NCBI GenBank assembly: GCA_964389495.1
Contig: CAYMDU010000001.1
Coordinates: forward strand, 1 to 55,014
Direction: 5' to 3'
Source: RGIG3009 sp964389495
Lineage (GTDB): Bacteria; Bacillota; Clostridia; Oscillospirales; Acutalibacteraceae
DNA length: 55,014 nt
Positions within the stretch are counted from its first letter, which is position 1, and each line of letters starts with the position of its first letter. Below the pieces are notes generated by a model. It had not been told where the DNA came from and did no database searches. It saw nothing but the letters and a program-made list of their open reading frames with translations. Made by a program: the position numbers and the translations under genes. This document shows, piece after piece, positions 26,952-34,090 of the stretch.

Positions 26952-27806
26952 ATGAAGCTCTACCATTCCGAAATGGCCAACCAAAAAATCATGGCCTTTT
27001 CCTGCCGCGATGCCCAGGTTTCGGAACACGAACACAGCTTTTTGGAATTGGCCTACATTCGGCAGGGCAGCGCGCTTCATCACATCAACGGCCGCTGCTT
27101 TTCTCTCCGTGCGGGCGATTGGTTTCTCATCGACTACGGCCAAAAGCACAGCTATCGGCAAACGGGCGGCACCCCTCTGGTGGTGATCAACTGCCTGTTT
27201 CTGCCGCAGTTTGTCAGCGAGATTTTCAAAAACAACCACTCCCTGGTTCAGCTTCTCGGCCGCTACGCACTCAACCTCAATTTCTCGTCGCCCCTCACTT
27301 TTCCCGCCGAATTCTGCTTTCACGACAGCGACGGCTCTGTCGGCTTTCTCGTCGAACGCCTGCTGGCCGAATACGAAAACCACGCCGGCGGCTACCTCGA
27401 AATGATGCGCACCCTTCTTTCCCAACTGCTCATTCTGGCCATGCGGCAACTGCACCGCTGTGAACTTCCTCACACCGTTTCCGGCGACATGGTGCAATAC
27501 ATCACCGATTATGTACAGAAAAATTTTTCGCAAAAGCTATCCCTGGAAAAAATCGTTGCCGCCTATCCCTATTCGCTCGGCTTTGTCAGCCGTCGCTTCA
27601 AAGAAGAAATCGGCGTGCCGTTTCAAACCTATGTTCAAAATGTCCGCATTCGGGAAAGTTGCCGCCTGTTGGCCGAAACGCCGTGCACCGTTGCCGAAAT
27701 CGCCGCCACCGTCGGCTACACCGACATCAAATTTTTCGGTCGGCTGTTCAAACAGCAAACCGGTGTCACCCCGCGCACCTATCGCTTGGCCCACACCCGC
27801 CCCTGA
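26952..27806 (+). CDS. AraC-family transcriptional regulator
   Basis: This 284-residue protein has an N-terminal cupin-like effector domain (EHEHSFLELAYIRQGSALHH and LRAGDWFLIDYGQKHSY, residues 20-75). Its C-terminal pair of helix-turn-helix motifs (LSLEKIVAAYPYSLGFVSRR near 195 and TVAEIAATVGYTDIKFFGRL near 245) ends with the AraC signature FKQQTGVTPRTYR. It is divergent from the secreted GH29-like gene 117 bases away and probably controls it in response to a sugar. I took the ATG at 26952 because the cupin begins at once and GGGGG lies upstream; an ATG at 26934 is also possible. It is followed by murC, which has its own promoter. Confidence 0.9.
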   Translation: MKLYHSEMANQKIMAFSCRDAQVSEHEHSFLELAYIRQGSALHHINGRCFSLRAGDWFLIDYGQKHSYRQTGGTPLVVINCLFLPQFVSEIFKNNHSLVQLLGRYALNLNFSSPLTFPAEFCFHDSDGSVGFLVERLLAEYENHAGGYLEMMRTLLSQLLILAMRQLHRCELPHTVSGDMVQYITDYVQKNFSQKLSLEKIVAAYPYSLGFVSRRFKEEIGVPFQTYVQNVRIRESCRLLAETPCTVAEIAATVGYTDIKFFGRLFKQQTGVTPRTYRLAHTRP

Positions 27807-27864
27807 TTTTCCCGAAAGGGGCCTCGCTTTTTCTAACTTTCTGCGACAAATTCGCAAAAAGGTG

Positions 27865-27893
27865 TTTATTTTTTTTGCCAAAAGCAATATAAT
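27865..27893 (+). promoter_or_regulatory. Probable promoter of murC
   Basis: A perfect TATAAT (27888-27893) lies 17 bases after a weak TTTATT (27865-27870), about 24 bases before the murC start. The T-rich spacer may help. The -35 element is poor, so confidence is moderate. Confidence 0.5.
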
Positions 27894-27916
27894 ACAGTCA
27901 TGGGGAGGAAGTAACC

Positions 27917-29290
27917 ATGAACAACTCATTTTTACCGAACATTCACCGCGTTCATTTTGTCGGCATCGGCGGTTCCGGCATGAGCCCGCTGGCCGAAATT
28001 TTGCATTCGCAGGGGTTTGCCGTCACCGGCTCCGATGTGAACGAATCCGACAACCTGGCCCGCTTGCGCCGTTTGGGCATTCGCATTGTCCTGCCGCAAG
28101 CCGCCGAAAACATCGGCGATGCCGAACTGGTGGTCTACACCGCCGCCGTGCAGGCCGACAACCCCGAACTGTGCGCCGCGCGCGAAAACGGCATTCCGCT
28201 CATGGAGCGCGCCCACCTGCTGGGCCTGCTGTCCCGCGGGTTTTCGTCCACGGTGGCCATTGCCGGCACACACGGAAAAACCACCACTTCCTCCATGGTT
28301 TCACAAATTCTGCTGCAAGCCGGCCGCGACCCGTCGGTGTTCATCGGCGGCCGCCTGCCGCTCATCGATGCCAACGGCCACGCCGGCCAATCGGATGTGT
28401 TTGTTTGCGAAGCCTGTGAATTCAAAGACCACTATCTGGAAATGACCCCCGCCGTGTCGGTGCTGCTCAATGTTGATGCCGACCATTTGGACTATTTCGG
28501 TTCTCTGGACGGCGTCATTCGCTCTTTCCGCCGCTTTGCCGAACAAACCACCCGCGCACTGATTATCAACGCCGAAGATGCCAACACCCTCCGCGCCGTA
28601 GAGGGCCTTTCGCATGTTCCGATTATTCGCTACGGCTTTTCGGACGACTGTGAGTGGCAAGCGCGCGAAGTGGGCGTGCACAACGGCGCCTACGGTTGCT
28701 ACGCTCTGTATCACAACGGCGAAAAAGTGGCCGACATTCGCCTGGGCGTTCCCGGTGCCCACAATGTTCTCAATTCACTGGGTGCCGCCGCGGCCGCCCA
28801 TTGGTGCGGTGCCACGCCGCAGGAAATCGCCAACGGATTGGCCGCGTTCCACGGTGCCGGCCGCCGCTTTGAATTTCTCGGCACGGTAAACGGCATCACC
28901 CTGGTGGACGACTACGCGCATCACCCCACCGAAATTGCCGCCACGCTCACCGCGGCCCGCGCCATGCCCTATCAGCGCATTTGGGCCGTTTTTCAGCCGT
29001 TCACCTATTCCCGCACCGCACGCCATTTGCACGACTTCGCCGCCGCTCTCTCCCTGGCCGACCAAGTGGTGGTCAGCGACATCATGGGCTCGCGTGAAAC
29101 CAACGAATGGGGCGTATCTTCCCGGCAAATCACCGACCAAATCCCCGGCGCCCACTACCTGGCCACCTTTGAAGAAATCAGCCGCTTTGTTGCCGAAAAC
29201 GCCCGCGACGGCGATGTAATTGTCACCATGGGCGGCGGCGATGTGTACAAATGCGCCCGCATGATTCGCGATTTGCTGTCTTCCTCCTGA
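27917..29290 (+). CDS. murC: UDP-N-acetylmuramate--L-alanine ligase
   Basis: This 457-residue cytoplasmic Mur ligase adds L-Ala to UDP-MurNAc, the first step of the peptidoglycan stem peptide. Signatures: VHFVGIGGSGMSPLAEIL at the N-terminal UDP-binding domain, AIAGTHGKTTTSSMV for ATP binding near residue 115, LNVDADHLDYFG near 185 and VDDYAHHPTEI near 333. It ends VIVTMGGGDVYKCARMIRDL. ATG follows GGGGAGGAA. It stands alone between its own promoter and a strong terminator. Confidence 0.97.
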   Translation: MNNSFLPNIHRVHFVGIGGSGMSPLAEILHSQGFAVTGSDVNESDNLARLRRLGIRIVLPQAAENIGDAELVVYTAAVQADNPELCAARENGIPLMERAHLLGLLSRGFSSTVAIAGTHGKTTTSSMVSQILLQAGRDPSVFIGGRLPLIDANGHAGQSDVFVCEACEFKDHYLEMTPAVSVLLNVDADHLDYFGSLDGVIRSFRRFAEQTTRALIINAEDANTLRAVEGLSHVPIIRYGFSDDCEWQAREVGVHNGAYGCYALYHNGEKVADIRLGVPGAHNVLNSLGAAAAAHWCGATPQEIANGLAAFHGAGRRFEFLGTVNGITLVDDYAHHPTEIAATLTAARAMPYQRIWAVFQPFTYSRTARHLHDFAAALSLADQVVVSDIMGSRETNEWGVSSRQITDQIPGAHYLATFEEISRFVAENARDGDVIVTMGGGDVYKCARMIRDLLSSS

Positions 29291-29298
29291 AAACTCAC

Positions 29299-29341
29299 AA
29301 ACGGCCCCTGCACGAACCATTCGTGCAGGGGCCGTTTTTTG
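29299..29341. terminator. Bidirectional terminator between murC and nrdG
   Basis: ACGGCCCCTGCACGAA-CCA-TTCGTGCAGGGGCCGT is a perfect 16-bp stem with an A-run on one side and seven T on the other. It serves convergent murC and nrdG. Confidence 0.95.
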
Positions 29342-29346
29342 TTGTT

Positions 29347-29844
29347 TCATTCTTCGCCGTGTGCGGCCAGCCATGCCGGCATATCAATCACGCGCTGGTT
29401 GCGGCTCCCGCGAAACTGCAATTCCAAATCGCGTTGCGCCTCCACATACGGGCCGTCGATCAAGGTGTCGGTTAATTGCAGCAAGCGGCGCACCGCCGGC
29501 TCGGTTTTCCCTTTTTCCCACAGTTGTTCCACCGTGTACCCGGAAAAGGTCACCACCGTTTTTCCCATGGCACGCACCCGCTGCGCCAACTCGCACAGCG
29601 GCTCCGCCTGGCAAAACGGTTCGCCGCCCGAAAGTGTCACCCCCGCCAACAGCGGGTTTCCCCGCATGTCGTTCACCAGCTCCTCCACCGTGCGCTTGGT
29701 GCCGCAGCCAAAGGCATGCGACTGCGGGTTGTGGCAACCGGGGCAATGGTGCGGGCATCCTTGCACAAACACCACATAACGAAACCCCGGCCCGTCCACA
29801 ATCGACTCCGGCTCAATGCCGCAAACATCAATCACTGAGTCCAT
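29347..29844 (-). CDS. nrdG: Anaerobic ribonucleoside-triphosphate reductase activating protein
   Basis: This 165-residue radical SAM protein generates the glycyl radical on NrdD. The iron-sulfur motif Cys-x3-Cys-x2-Cys is in GCPHHCPGCHNPQS (residues 30-43), and the SAM-binding GGEP is in GVTLSGGEPF near 70. Its start lies inside the 51-residue glycyl-tail gene (17-base overlap), so the two are probably translationally coupled. The nearest Shine-Dalgarno-like GAGGAG is about 16 bases away, which also points to coupling. It is the last gene before a terminator in nrdD-tail-nrdG. Confidence 0.95.
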   Translation of the reverse strand: MDSVIDVCGIEPESIVDGPGFRYVVFVQGCPHHCPGCHNPQSHAFGCGTKRTVEELVNDMRGNPLLAGVTLSGGEPFCQAEPLCELAQRVRAMGKTVVTFSGYTVEQLWEKGKTEPAVRRLLQLTDTLIDGPYVEAQRDLELQFRGSRNQRVIDMPAWLAAHGEE

Positions 29845-29983
29845 GCTTAACCCGGTCTCTCTCCTCGGCGCGCTTGGCGTTGTTGAAACGGTCGGTGGTT
29901 CCCACCAAATACCCGGTGATGCGGCGAATCCGCTCGAATTTCATGTCTTTGCCCACTTCGGCAACACAAGTCTTATTTTCCAT
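29828..29983 (-). CDS. Separate glycyl-radical tail of anaerobic ribonucleotide reductase, 51 residues
   Basis: This short gene lies between nrdD and nrdG. It begins MENKTCVAEVGKDMKFER and has RIRRITGYLVG with Gly24, then DRFNNAKRAEERDRVKHG. That order matches the extreme C-terminus of ordinary NrdD (for example RRTCGYLGN and RRVKH in E. coli), where the Gly carries the radical. The NrdD protein encoded just upstream ends before this segment. It has its own AAAGGAG nine bases before the ATG and is out of frame with nrdD (gap of 28 bases), so it is a separate polypeptide and not a readthrough product. It presumably docks with NrdD to form the active enzyme. Small proteins of this type are annotated in Clostridia, but I know of no biochemical study. 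Confidence 0.8.
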   Translation of the reverse strand: MENKTCVAEVGKDMKFERIRRITGYLVGTTDRFNNAKRAEERDRVKHGLSD

Positions 29984-30011
29984 GGTTCAACTCTCCTTTG
30001 TTGTTTTTCGG

Positions 30012-32312
30012 TTATTCGCAACCGCAAAAATGCGGCATGTGCGGATACAGTTTTCTCAGCTCGTTCAATTTTTCCACGCTAACCGCTTCGCCTTCGCGGC
30101 GGCCACAACGCGGGCACACCTCGTTAATCACACCGGTGTAGCCGCACACCGGGTCGCGGTCAACCGGGTGGTTCACCGAACCGTAGCCCACGCCCGCTTC
30201 CTTCATGCAACGCACCACCGCTTCAAACGCTTCCAGATTCTTGCAGGTATCGCCGTCCAGCTCCACATAGCTGATGTGGCCGGCGTTGGTGAGCGCATGG
30301 AACGGGCCTTCAATGGCAATCTTTTTGTAGGCGCTGATGGGATAGTACACCGGCACATGGAACGAGTTGGTGTAGTATTCGCGGTCGGTCACGCCGGGAA
30401 TTTCACCGTAGATTTGCTTGTCAATCCGCACAAAGCGCCCGCTCAGACCTTCGGCCGGCGTGGCCAGCAAGGTGAAGTTCAGCCCCGTCTGCTTGGATTG
30501 CTCATCCATGCGGTTGCGCATGTATGTGATGATTTCAAAGCCCAGCTTGCGGCTTTCTTCGCTTTCGCCGTGATGCTTGCCGGTCAGGGCTTTCAGCGTT
30601 TCGGCCAGCCCGATAAATCCCACACTCAATGTGCCGTGTTTCAGCACTTCTTCCACGCTGTCGTCCGGGCCCAATTTGTCGGAATCAATCCACACGCCTT
30701 GGCCCATCAGGAACGGATAGTTCCGCACCTTTTTGCCGCACTGCACCTTGAAACGGTGCAACAGCTGGCGGCACACCAAATCAATGCGTTGATCCAACAG
30801 GCGATAGAACTTATCAATATCGCCCTTGGCTTCAATTCCGATACGCGGCAGGTTAATGGAGGTGAAGCTCAAATTGCCGCGGCCGCAGGTAACTTCGCGG
30901 TCGGTATCGTACACATTGCCCATCACGCGGGTGCGGCAGCCCATGTAGGCCACCTCGGTGTTGTAATCGCCGGGACGGTAGTATTGCAGGTTAAACGGCG
31001 CATCCAAAAAGCTGAAATTCGGGAACAACCGCTTGGCCGAAGTTTTCATGGCCAGCTTAAACAGGTCGTAGTTCGGGTCGCACGGGTTGTAGTTGACCCC
31101 TTCTTTCACTTTGAAAATCTGCACCGGGAAAATCGGGGTTTCGCCGTTGCCGAGACCGGCATCGGTGGCCAGCAGCAAATTCCGCATCACCATGCGCGCT
31201 TCCGGCGAAGTATCGGTTCCGTAGTTCACCGAACTGAACGGCACCTGTGCACCGGCACGGGAGTTCATGGTGTTCAAATTGTGCACAAACGCTTCCATGG
31301 CCTGGAAAGTGGCCCGGTCGGTTTGGCGCCACGCGGTGGCCGCCGCAAATTCGTGTGCTTCTTCGGCCTGCTCGGCGGTAATGGGCTGGAACCCGCCCGC
31401 CTGCTGATGGCGCGGCAACCACACCGACAGCACATGGCACACATCGTCCGAATTGCCCATGGCCACATCCACGCCCATGGACTCTTTGGCAGTGCCGGCC
31501 AAGGCTTCGGCATCGGTTACACTCATGCCGAACCGCACCACCAAATACTCAGCCAACGCGCGGAAGTATTCCCGACGGTAGGTTTTGGCCACACCGGGAG
31601 CCATGGCATAATCAAAGTTCGGAATACTTTGGCCGCCGTGCATTTCGTTTTGGTTGGCCTGAATGGCAATGCACGCCAGCGCCGAATAGCTTTGAATACC
31701 GTTCGGCTCGCGCAAATAGCCGTGGCCGGTGGAAAATCCATTGTGGAACAGTTTAAGCAAATCAATCTGGCAGCAGGTTTCTGTCAGCATGTAGAAATCT
31801 TTGTCGTGAATGTGAATATCGCCGTTGATATGCGCCGCGGCAATGTCTTTCGGCAAAATGTAGTTATCAATAAAATATTTGGAACCTTCCGACCCGTATT
31901 TCAACATGGTACCCATGGCGGTGTCGGCATCGATGTTGGCATTTTCACGCTTGATGTCGGCGTCTTGCGCATAGGAGAACGTGAGTTCCTTGTAAATATC
32001 CATCAGGTCGGCTTCCGACTGGCGGATTTTGGTGTGCTCGGCACGGTACAAAATATAGGCCTTGGCCGTTTTGCCGTATCCGGCGGCAATCAAGGTTTGC
32101 TCCACCAAATCCTGCACCTGTTCCACGGTGGGAACATCGCCGGCGGGAATCGACGCCACCACTTTCTGCGTTAATTCCGTGAGCGCTTTGGCGGAAATCT
32201 TTTCGTCGGCCACGGCAATGTTGGCCTTGTGCATGGCTTCTTTGATTTTCTTGGCATCAAAATCAACGGTTTCGCCGTTGCGTTTGCGTATACGATTAAT
32301 CAACAATCCCAC
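30012..32312 (-). CDS. nrdD: Anaerobic ribonucleoside-triphosphate reductase, large part without the glycyl loop
   Basis: This 766-residue class III reductase makes dNTPs without oxygen. An ATP-cone regulatory domain (residues 1-95, RIRKRNGETVDFDAKKI) precedes the ten-stranded barrel, with HINGDIHIHDKDFYM near 165, NQNEMHGGQSIPNFDYAMAP near 225 and a C-terminal Cys cluster (VCGYTGVINEVCPRCGRREG). The family usually continues into the Gly-radical motif, but here the protein ends LRKLYPHMPHFCGCE; the motif lies in the next small gene. The start follows GAGGAGTGGGATTG, and the first codons are GTG/TTG-rich, so the exact start is moderately sure. Two NrdR-type boxes overlap its promoter. Confidence 0.95.
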   Translation of the reverse strand: MGLLINRIRKRNGETVDFDAKKIKEAMHKANIAVADEKISAKALTELTQKVVASIPAGDVPTVEQVQDLVEQTLIAAGYGKTAKAYILYRAEHTKIRQSEADLMDIYKELTFSYAQDADIKRENANIDADTAMGTMLKYGSEGSKYFIDNYILPKDIAAAHINGDIHIHDKDFYMLTETCCQIDLLKLFHNGFSTGHGYLREPNGIQSYSALACIAIQANQNEMHGGQSIPNFDYAMAPGVAKTYRREYFRALAEYLVVRFGMSVTDAEALAGTAKESMGVDVAMGNSDDVCHVLSVWLPRHQQAGGFQPITAEQAEEAHEFAAATAWRQTDRATFQAMEAFVHNLNTMNSRAGAQVPFSSVNYGTDTSPEARMVMRNLLLATDAGLGNGETPIFPVQIFKVKEGVNYNPCDPNYDLFKLAMKTSAKRLFPNFSFLDAPFNLQYYRPGDYNTEVAYMGCRTRVMGNVYDTDREVTCGRGNLSFTSINLPRIGIEAKGDIDKFYRLLDQRIDLVCRQLLHRFKVQCGKKVRNYPFLMGQGVWIDSDKLGPDDSVEEVLKHGTLSVGFIGLAETLKALTGKHHGESEESRKLGFEIITYMRNRMDEQSKQTGLNFTLLATPAEGLSGRFVRIDKQIYGEIPGVTDREYYTNSFHVPVYYPISAYKKIAIEGPFHALTNAGHISYVELDGDTCKNLEAFEAVVRCMKEAGVGYGSVNHPVDRDPVCGYTGVINEVCPRCGRREGEAVSVEKLNELRKLYPHMPHFCGCE

Positions 32313-32364
32313 TCCTCTAACGGTTTCTGTGATATTACCGTGTTTCCCACGGCAGTGCTTTTAT

Positions 32365-32393
32365 ATATTACTACATCTTGTTCTCCTTGTCAA
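32365..32393 (-). promoter_or_regulatory. Sigma-A promoter of nrdD
   Basis: The minus strand has TTGACA (32388-32393), 17 bases, then TAATAT (32365-32370). The spacer and -10 overlap one NrdR-type box and the -35 lies just after the other. Confidence 0.75.
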
Positions 32394-32415
32394 TGGAAAA
32401 CACAAGATATTGTGT
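32368..32415 (-). promoter_or_regulatory. Pair of NrdR-type operator boxes
   Basis: Box 1 (32400-32415) reads ACACAATATCTTGTGT on the minus strand, a near-perfect palindrome matching the NrdR box consensus. Box 2 (32368-32383) reads GAACAAGATGTAGTAA and keeps the core. Their starts are 32 bases apart, about three helical turns, the spacing typical of NrdR sites. Box 2 lies between -35 and -10, so binding would repress nrdD when dATP is high. No nrdR gene is in the window. Confidence 0.8.
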
Positions 32416-32504
32416 GTCAAATTTTTGCGGCCCCTTTTGTTCAATCTGCCGAAATTTCTCTGCACGGTCCGCTTTTTGCTGCATTTTCGCGAAACGTTCT
32501 TGTT

Positions 32505-32511
32505 TTCGACA
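32505..32511 (-). promoter_or_regulatory. Candidate Spo0A box upstream of spoIIAA
   Basis: TTCGACA on the plus strand is TGTCGAA on the minus strand, a perfect match to the Spo0A box core. It is about 40 bases upstream of a TACAAT -10-like hexamer (32546-32551) and 68 bases from the spoIIAA start. An 8-bp inverted repeat (CGCGATTT / AAATCGCG, 32512-32533) follows immediately. A seven-base match alone is weak, but the position fits known Spo0A control of this operon. Confidence 0.45.
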
Positions 32512-32578
32512 CGCGATTTCCCGCAAAATCGCGCAGACAAGCCGCTACAATAAAACAAAGAAACGGAGGTATCACACA

Positions 32579-32920
32579 ATGGTAATACGGATGGGAACCG
32601 AAGCCGGCGAGCTCACCGTCTGGCTGTCGGGCGAATTGGATCATCATGCGGCACGCACCATGCGGGAGCAGGTCGATGCCGCCGTCGAACGCTCCACGGC
32701 ACACACGCTGCTGTTGGATTTTTCCGGTGTCACCTTCATGGACAGCTCCGGCATCGGGCTGATTATGGGGCGCTACCGGCTGATGCAATCGCGCGGCGGG
32801 CGACTCCTCGTCACCGGCGCATCGGAACGCTTGCAGCGCGTTATGAAGCTGGCCGGGCTCAATCGCCTGCCCATATGGGACGCATCCGCCACACAAGACA
32901 AGGAGGTTACTCGTTCATGA
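32579..32920 (+). CDS. spoIIAA: Anti-sigma F factor antagonist SpoIIAA
   Basis: This 113-residue STAS-domain protein frees sigma F by binding SpoIIAB in the forespore. The phosphorylation loop is DFSGVTFMDSSGIGLIMGRY, with the phosphorylatable Ser at 56 or 57. The start at 32579 follows GGAGG by nine bases. The stop overlaps the start of spoIIAB (ATGA). It heads the classic spoIIAA-spoIIAB-sigF operon, which marks the organism as a spore-former. Confidence 0.95.
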   Translation: MVIRMGTEAGELTVWLSGELDHHAARTMREQVDAAVERSTAHTLLLDFSGVTFMDSSGIGLIMGRYRLMQSRGGRLLVTGASERLQRVMKLAGLNRLPIWDASATQDKEVTRS

Positions 32921-33369
32921 AACAACCAATCAACGAAATGAAAGTCACCTTTCCCAGCCGTTCGGCCAACGAAGCCTTTGCCCGCTCGGCCGTAGCTTCG
33001 TTCCTGTCGCAGTTGGACCCGGCTGTTGATGAATTGGCCGATTTGCGCACCGCGGTGTCCGAAGCCGTCACCAACTGCATTGTTCACGCCTACCGCGACA
33101 CCATCGGCAGCATCACCGTGCAAATGCGCCTGTATGCCGACGGCCGCACCGTGGTGAAAATCCGCGACCGCGGCTGCGGCATTGCCAATGTGGAAGAAGC
33201 CATGGAACCGCTGTTCACCACCGGCGGCGACGACCGCTCCGGGCTGGGATTTTCGGTGATGGAAAGTTTCACCGACCGCCTGCGGGTGTCCTCACGCCCC
33301 GGCCGTGGCACCACAGTCACCATGGAAAAATACATAGCGGTGCGGAAACGGCAGGCGACGCCCACTTGA
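32917..33369 (+). CDS. spoIIAB: Anti-sigma F factor and serine kinase SpoIIAB
   Basis: This 150-residue GHKL-fold kinase holds sigma F inactive and phosphorylates SpoIIAA. ATP-binding boxes are visible: N box VSEAVTNCIVHAY (Glu/Asn, near residue 42), G1 box KIRDRGCGI near 80, and G2 box SGLGFSVMESF near 110. The start at 32917 follows AAGGAGG by ten bases and overlaps the spoIIAA stop by four bases. The end overlaps sigF (TTGA). Overlaps keep the three products balanced. Confidence 0.95.
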   Translation: MKQPINEMKVTFPSRSANEAFARSAVASFLSQLDPAVDELADLRTAVSEAVTNCIVHAYRDTIGSITVQMRLYADGRTVVKIRDRGCGIANVEEAMEPLFTTGGDDRSGLGFSVMESFTDRLRVSSRPGRGTTVTMEKYIAVRKRQATPT

Positions 33370-34022
33370 CACGCGACGAACGCATCTGTGCCAATTTGGG
33401 GTTGGTGCACACCTGTGCCCGCCGCTTTGCCGGCCGCGGCATCGAATACGACGACCTCTACCAAGCCGGCTGCATCGGTCTGGTAAAAGCCATCGACGGT
33501 TTCGACGACTCCCGCGGGTTGCGCCTTTCCACCTATGCCGTGCCGGTCATTTTGGGCGAAATCCGCCGCCTGTTTCGCGACGGCGGCACCGTCAAGGTGA
33601 GCCGGTCGCTCAAAGAACTGTCCATGCGTGTATCCAAAGAACGCGATACTTTTCAGGCCCTCACCGGCCGCGAACCGACCGTGGGCGAACTGGCAACACG
33701 CTTGGATTTGGAACGCGAGCAGGTGGTGGAAGCTCTCGGCGCGGCTTTGCCGGCCTTGTCGCTCACCCGCAACAGCGACGACAGCGACGGCGACGAAATG
33801 GAACTGCCGGTGGCCGCCCCCGAAGAAGCCATCACCAACCGATTGGCGTTGCAGCAAGTACTCAGCCAATTACCGCCACCGGATAAAACGCTGATTGAAC
33901 TTCGCTACTTTCGCCGTTGCACGCAGCAACACACCGCCGATGTTCTCGGCATGACCCAGGTTCAAGTATCCCGCCGCGAGCGCGCCATTCTGCGCGAATT
34001 GCGGCGGCAACTTTCCGGCTGA
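33366..34022 (+). CDS. sigF: Forespore RNA polymerase sigma factor SigF
   Basis: This 218-residue sigma factor directs early forespore transcription. Region 2 is shown by EYDDLYQAGCIGLVKAIDGF and RLSTYAVPVILGEIRRLFRD (residues 27-70), region 3 by LTGREPTVGELATRLDLE near 100 and region 4 by ADVLGMTQVQVSRRERAIL near 195. The start codon is TTG, overlapping the SpoIIAB stop as TTGA, so translation is coupled and probably weak. A strong terminator follows at once. Sigma F rather than sigma G or E is judged from the operon. Confidence 0.93.
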   Translation: MTRDERICANLGLVHTCARRFAGRGIEYDDLYQAGCIGLVKAIDGFDDSRGLRLSTYAVPVILGEIRRLFRDGGTVKVSRSLKELSMRVSKERDTFQALTGREPTVGELATRLDLEREQVVEALGAALPALSLTRNSDDSDGDEMELPVAAPEEAITNRLALQQVLSQLPPPDKTLIELRYFRRCTQQHTADVLGMTQVQVSRRERAILRELRRQLSG

Positions 34023-34026
34023 CATC

Positions 34027-34065
34027 AAAAAGGAGTTGCTCCCTTGCGGAAAGCAACTCCTTTTT
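34027..34065. terminator. Bidirectional terminator between sigF and aspS
   Basis: AAAAAGGAGTTGCT and AGCAACTCCTTTTT pair over 14 bases with an 11-base loop. The A-run and T-run on either side allow termination from both strands, serving convergent sigF and aspS. Confidence 0.93.
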
Positions 34066-34090
34066 CTTATCGATAGATACCCGGCCCGGA

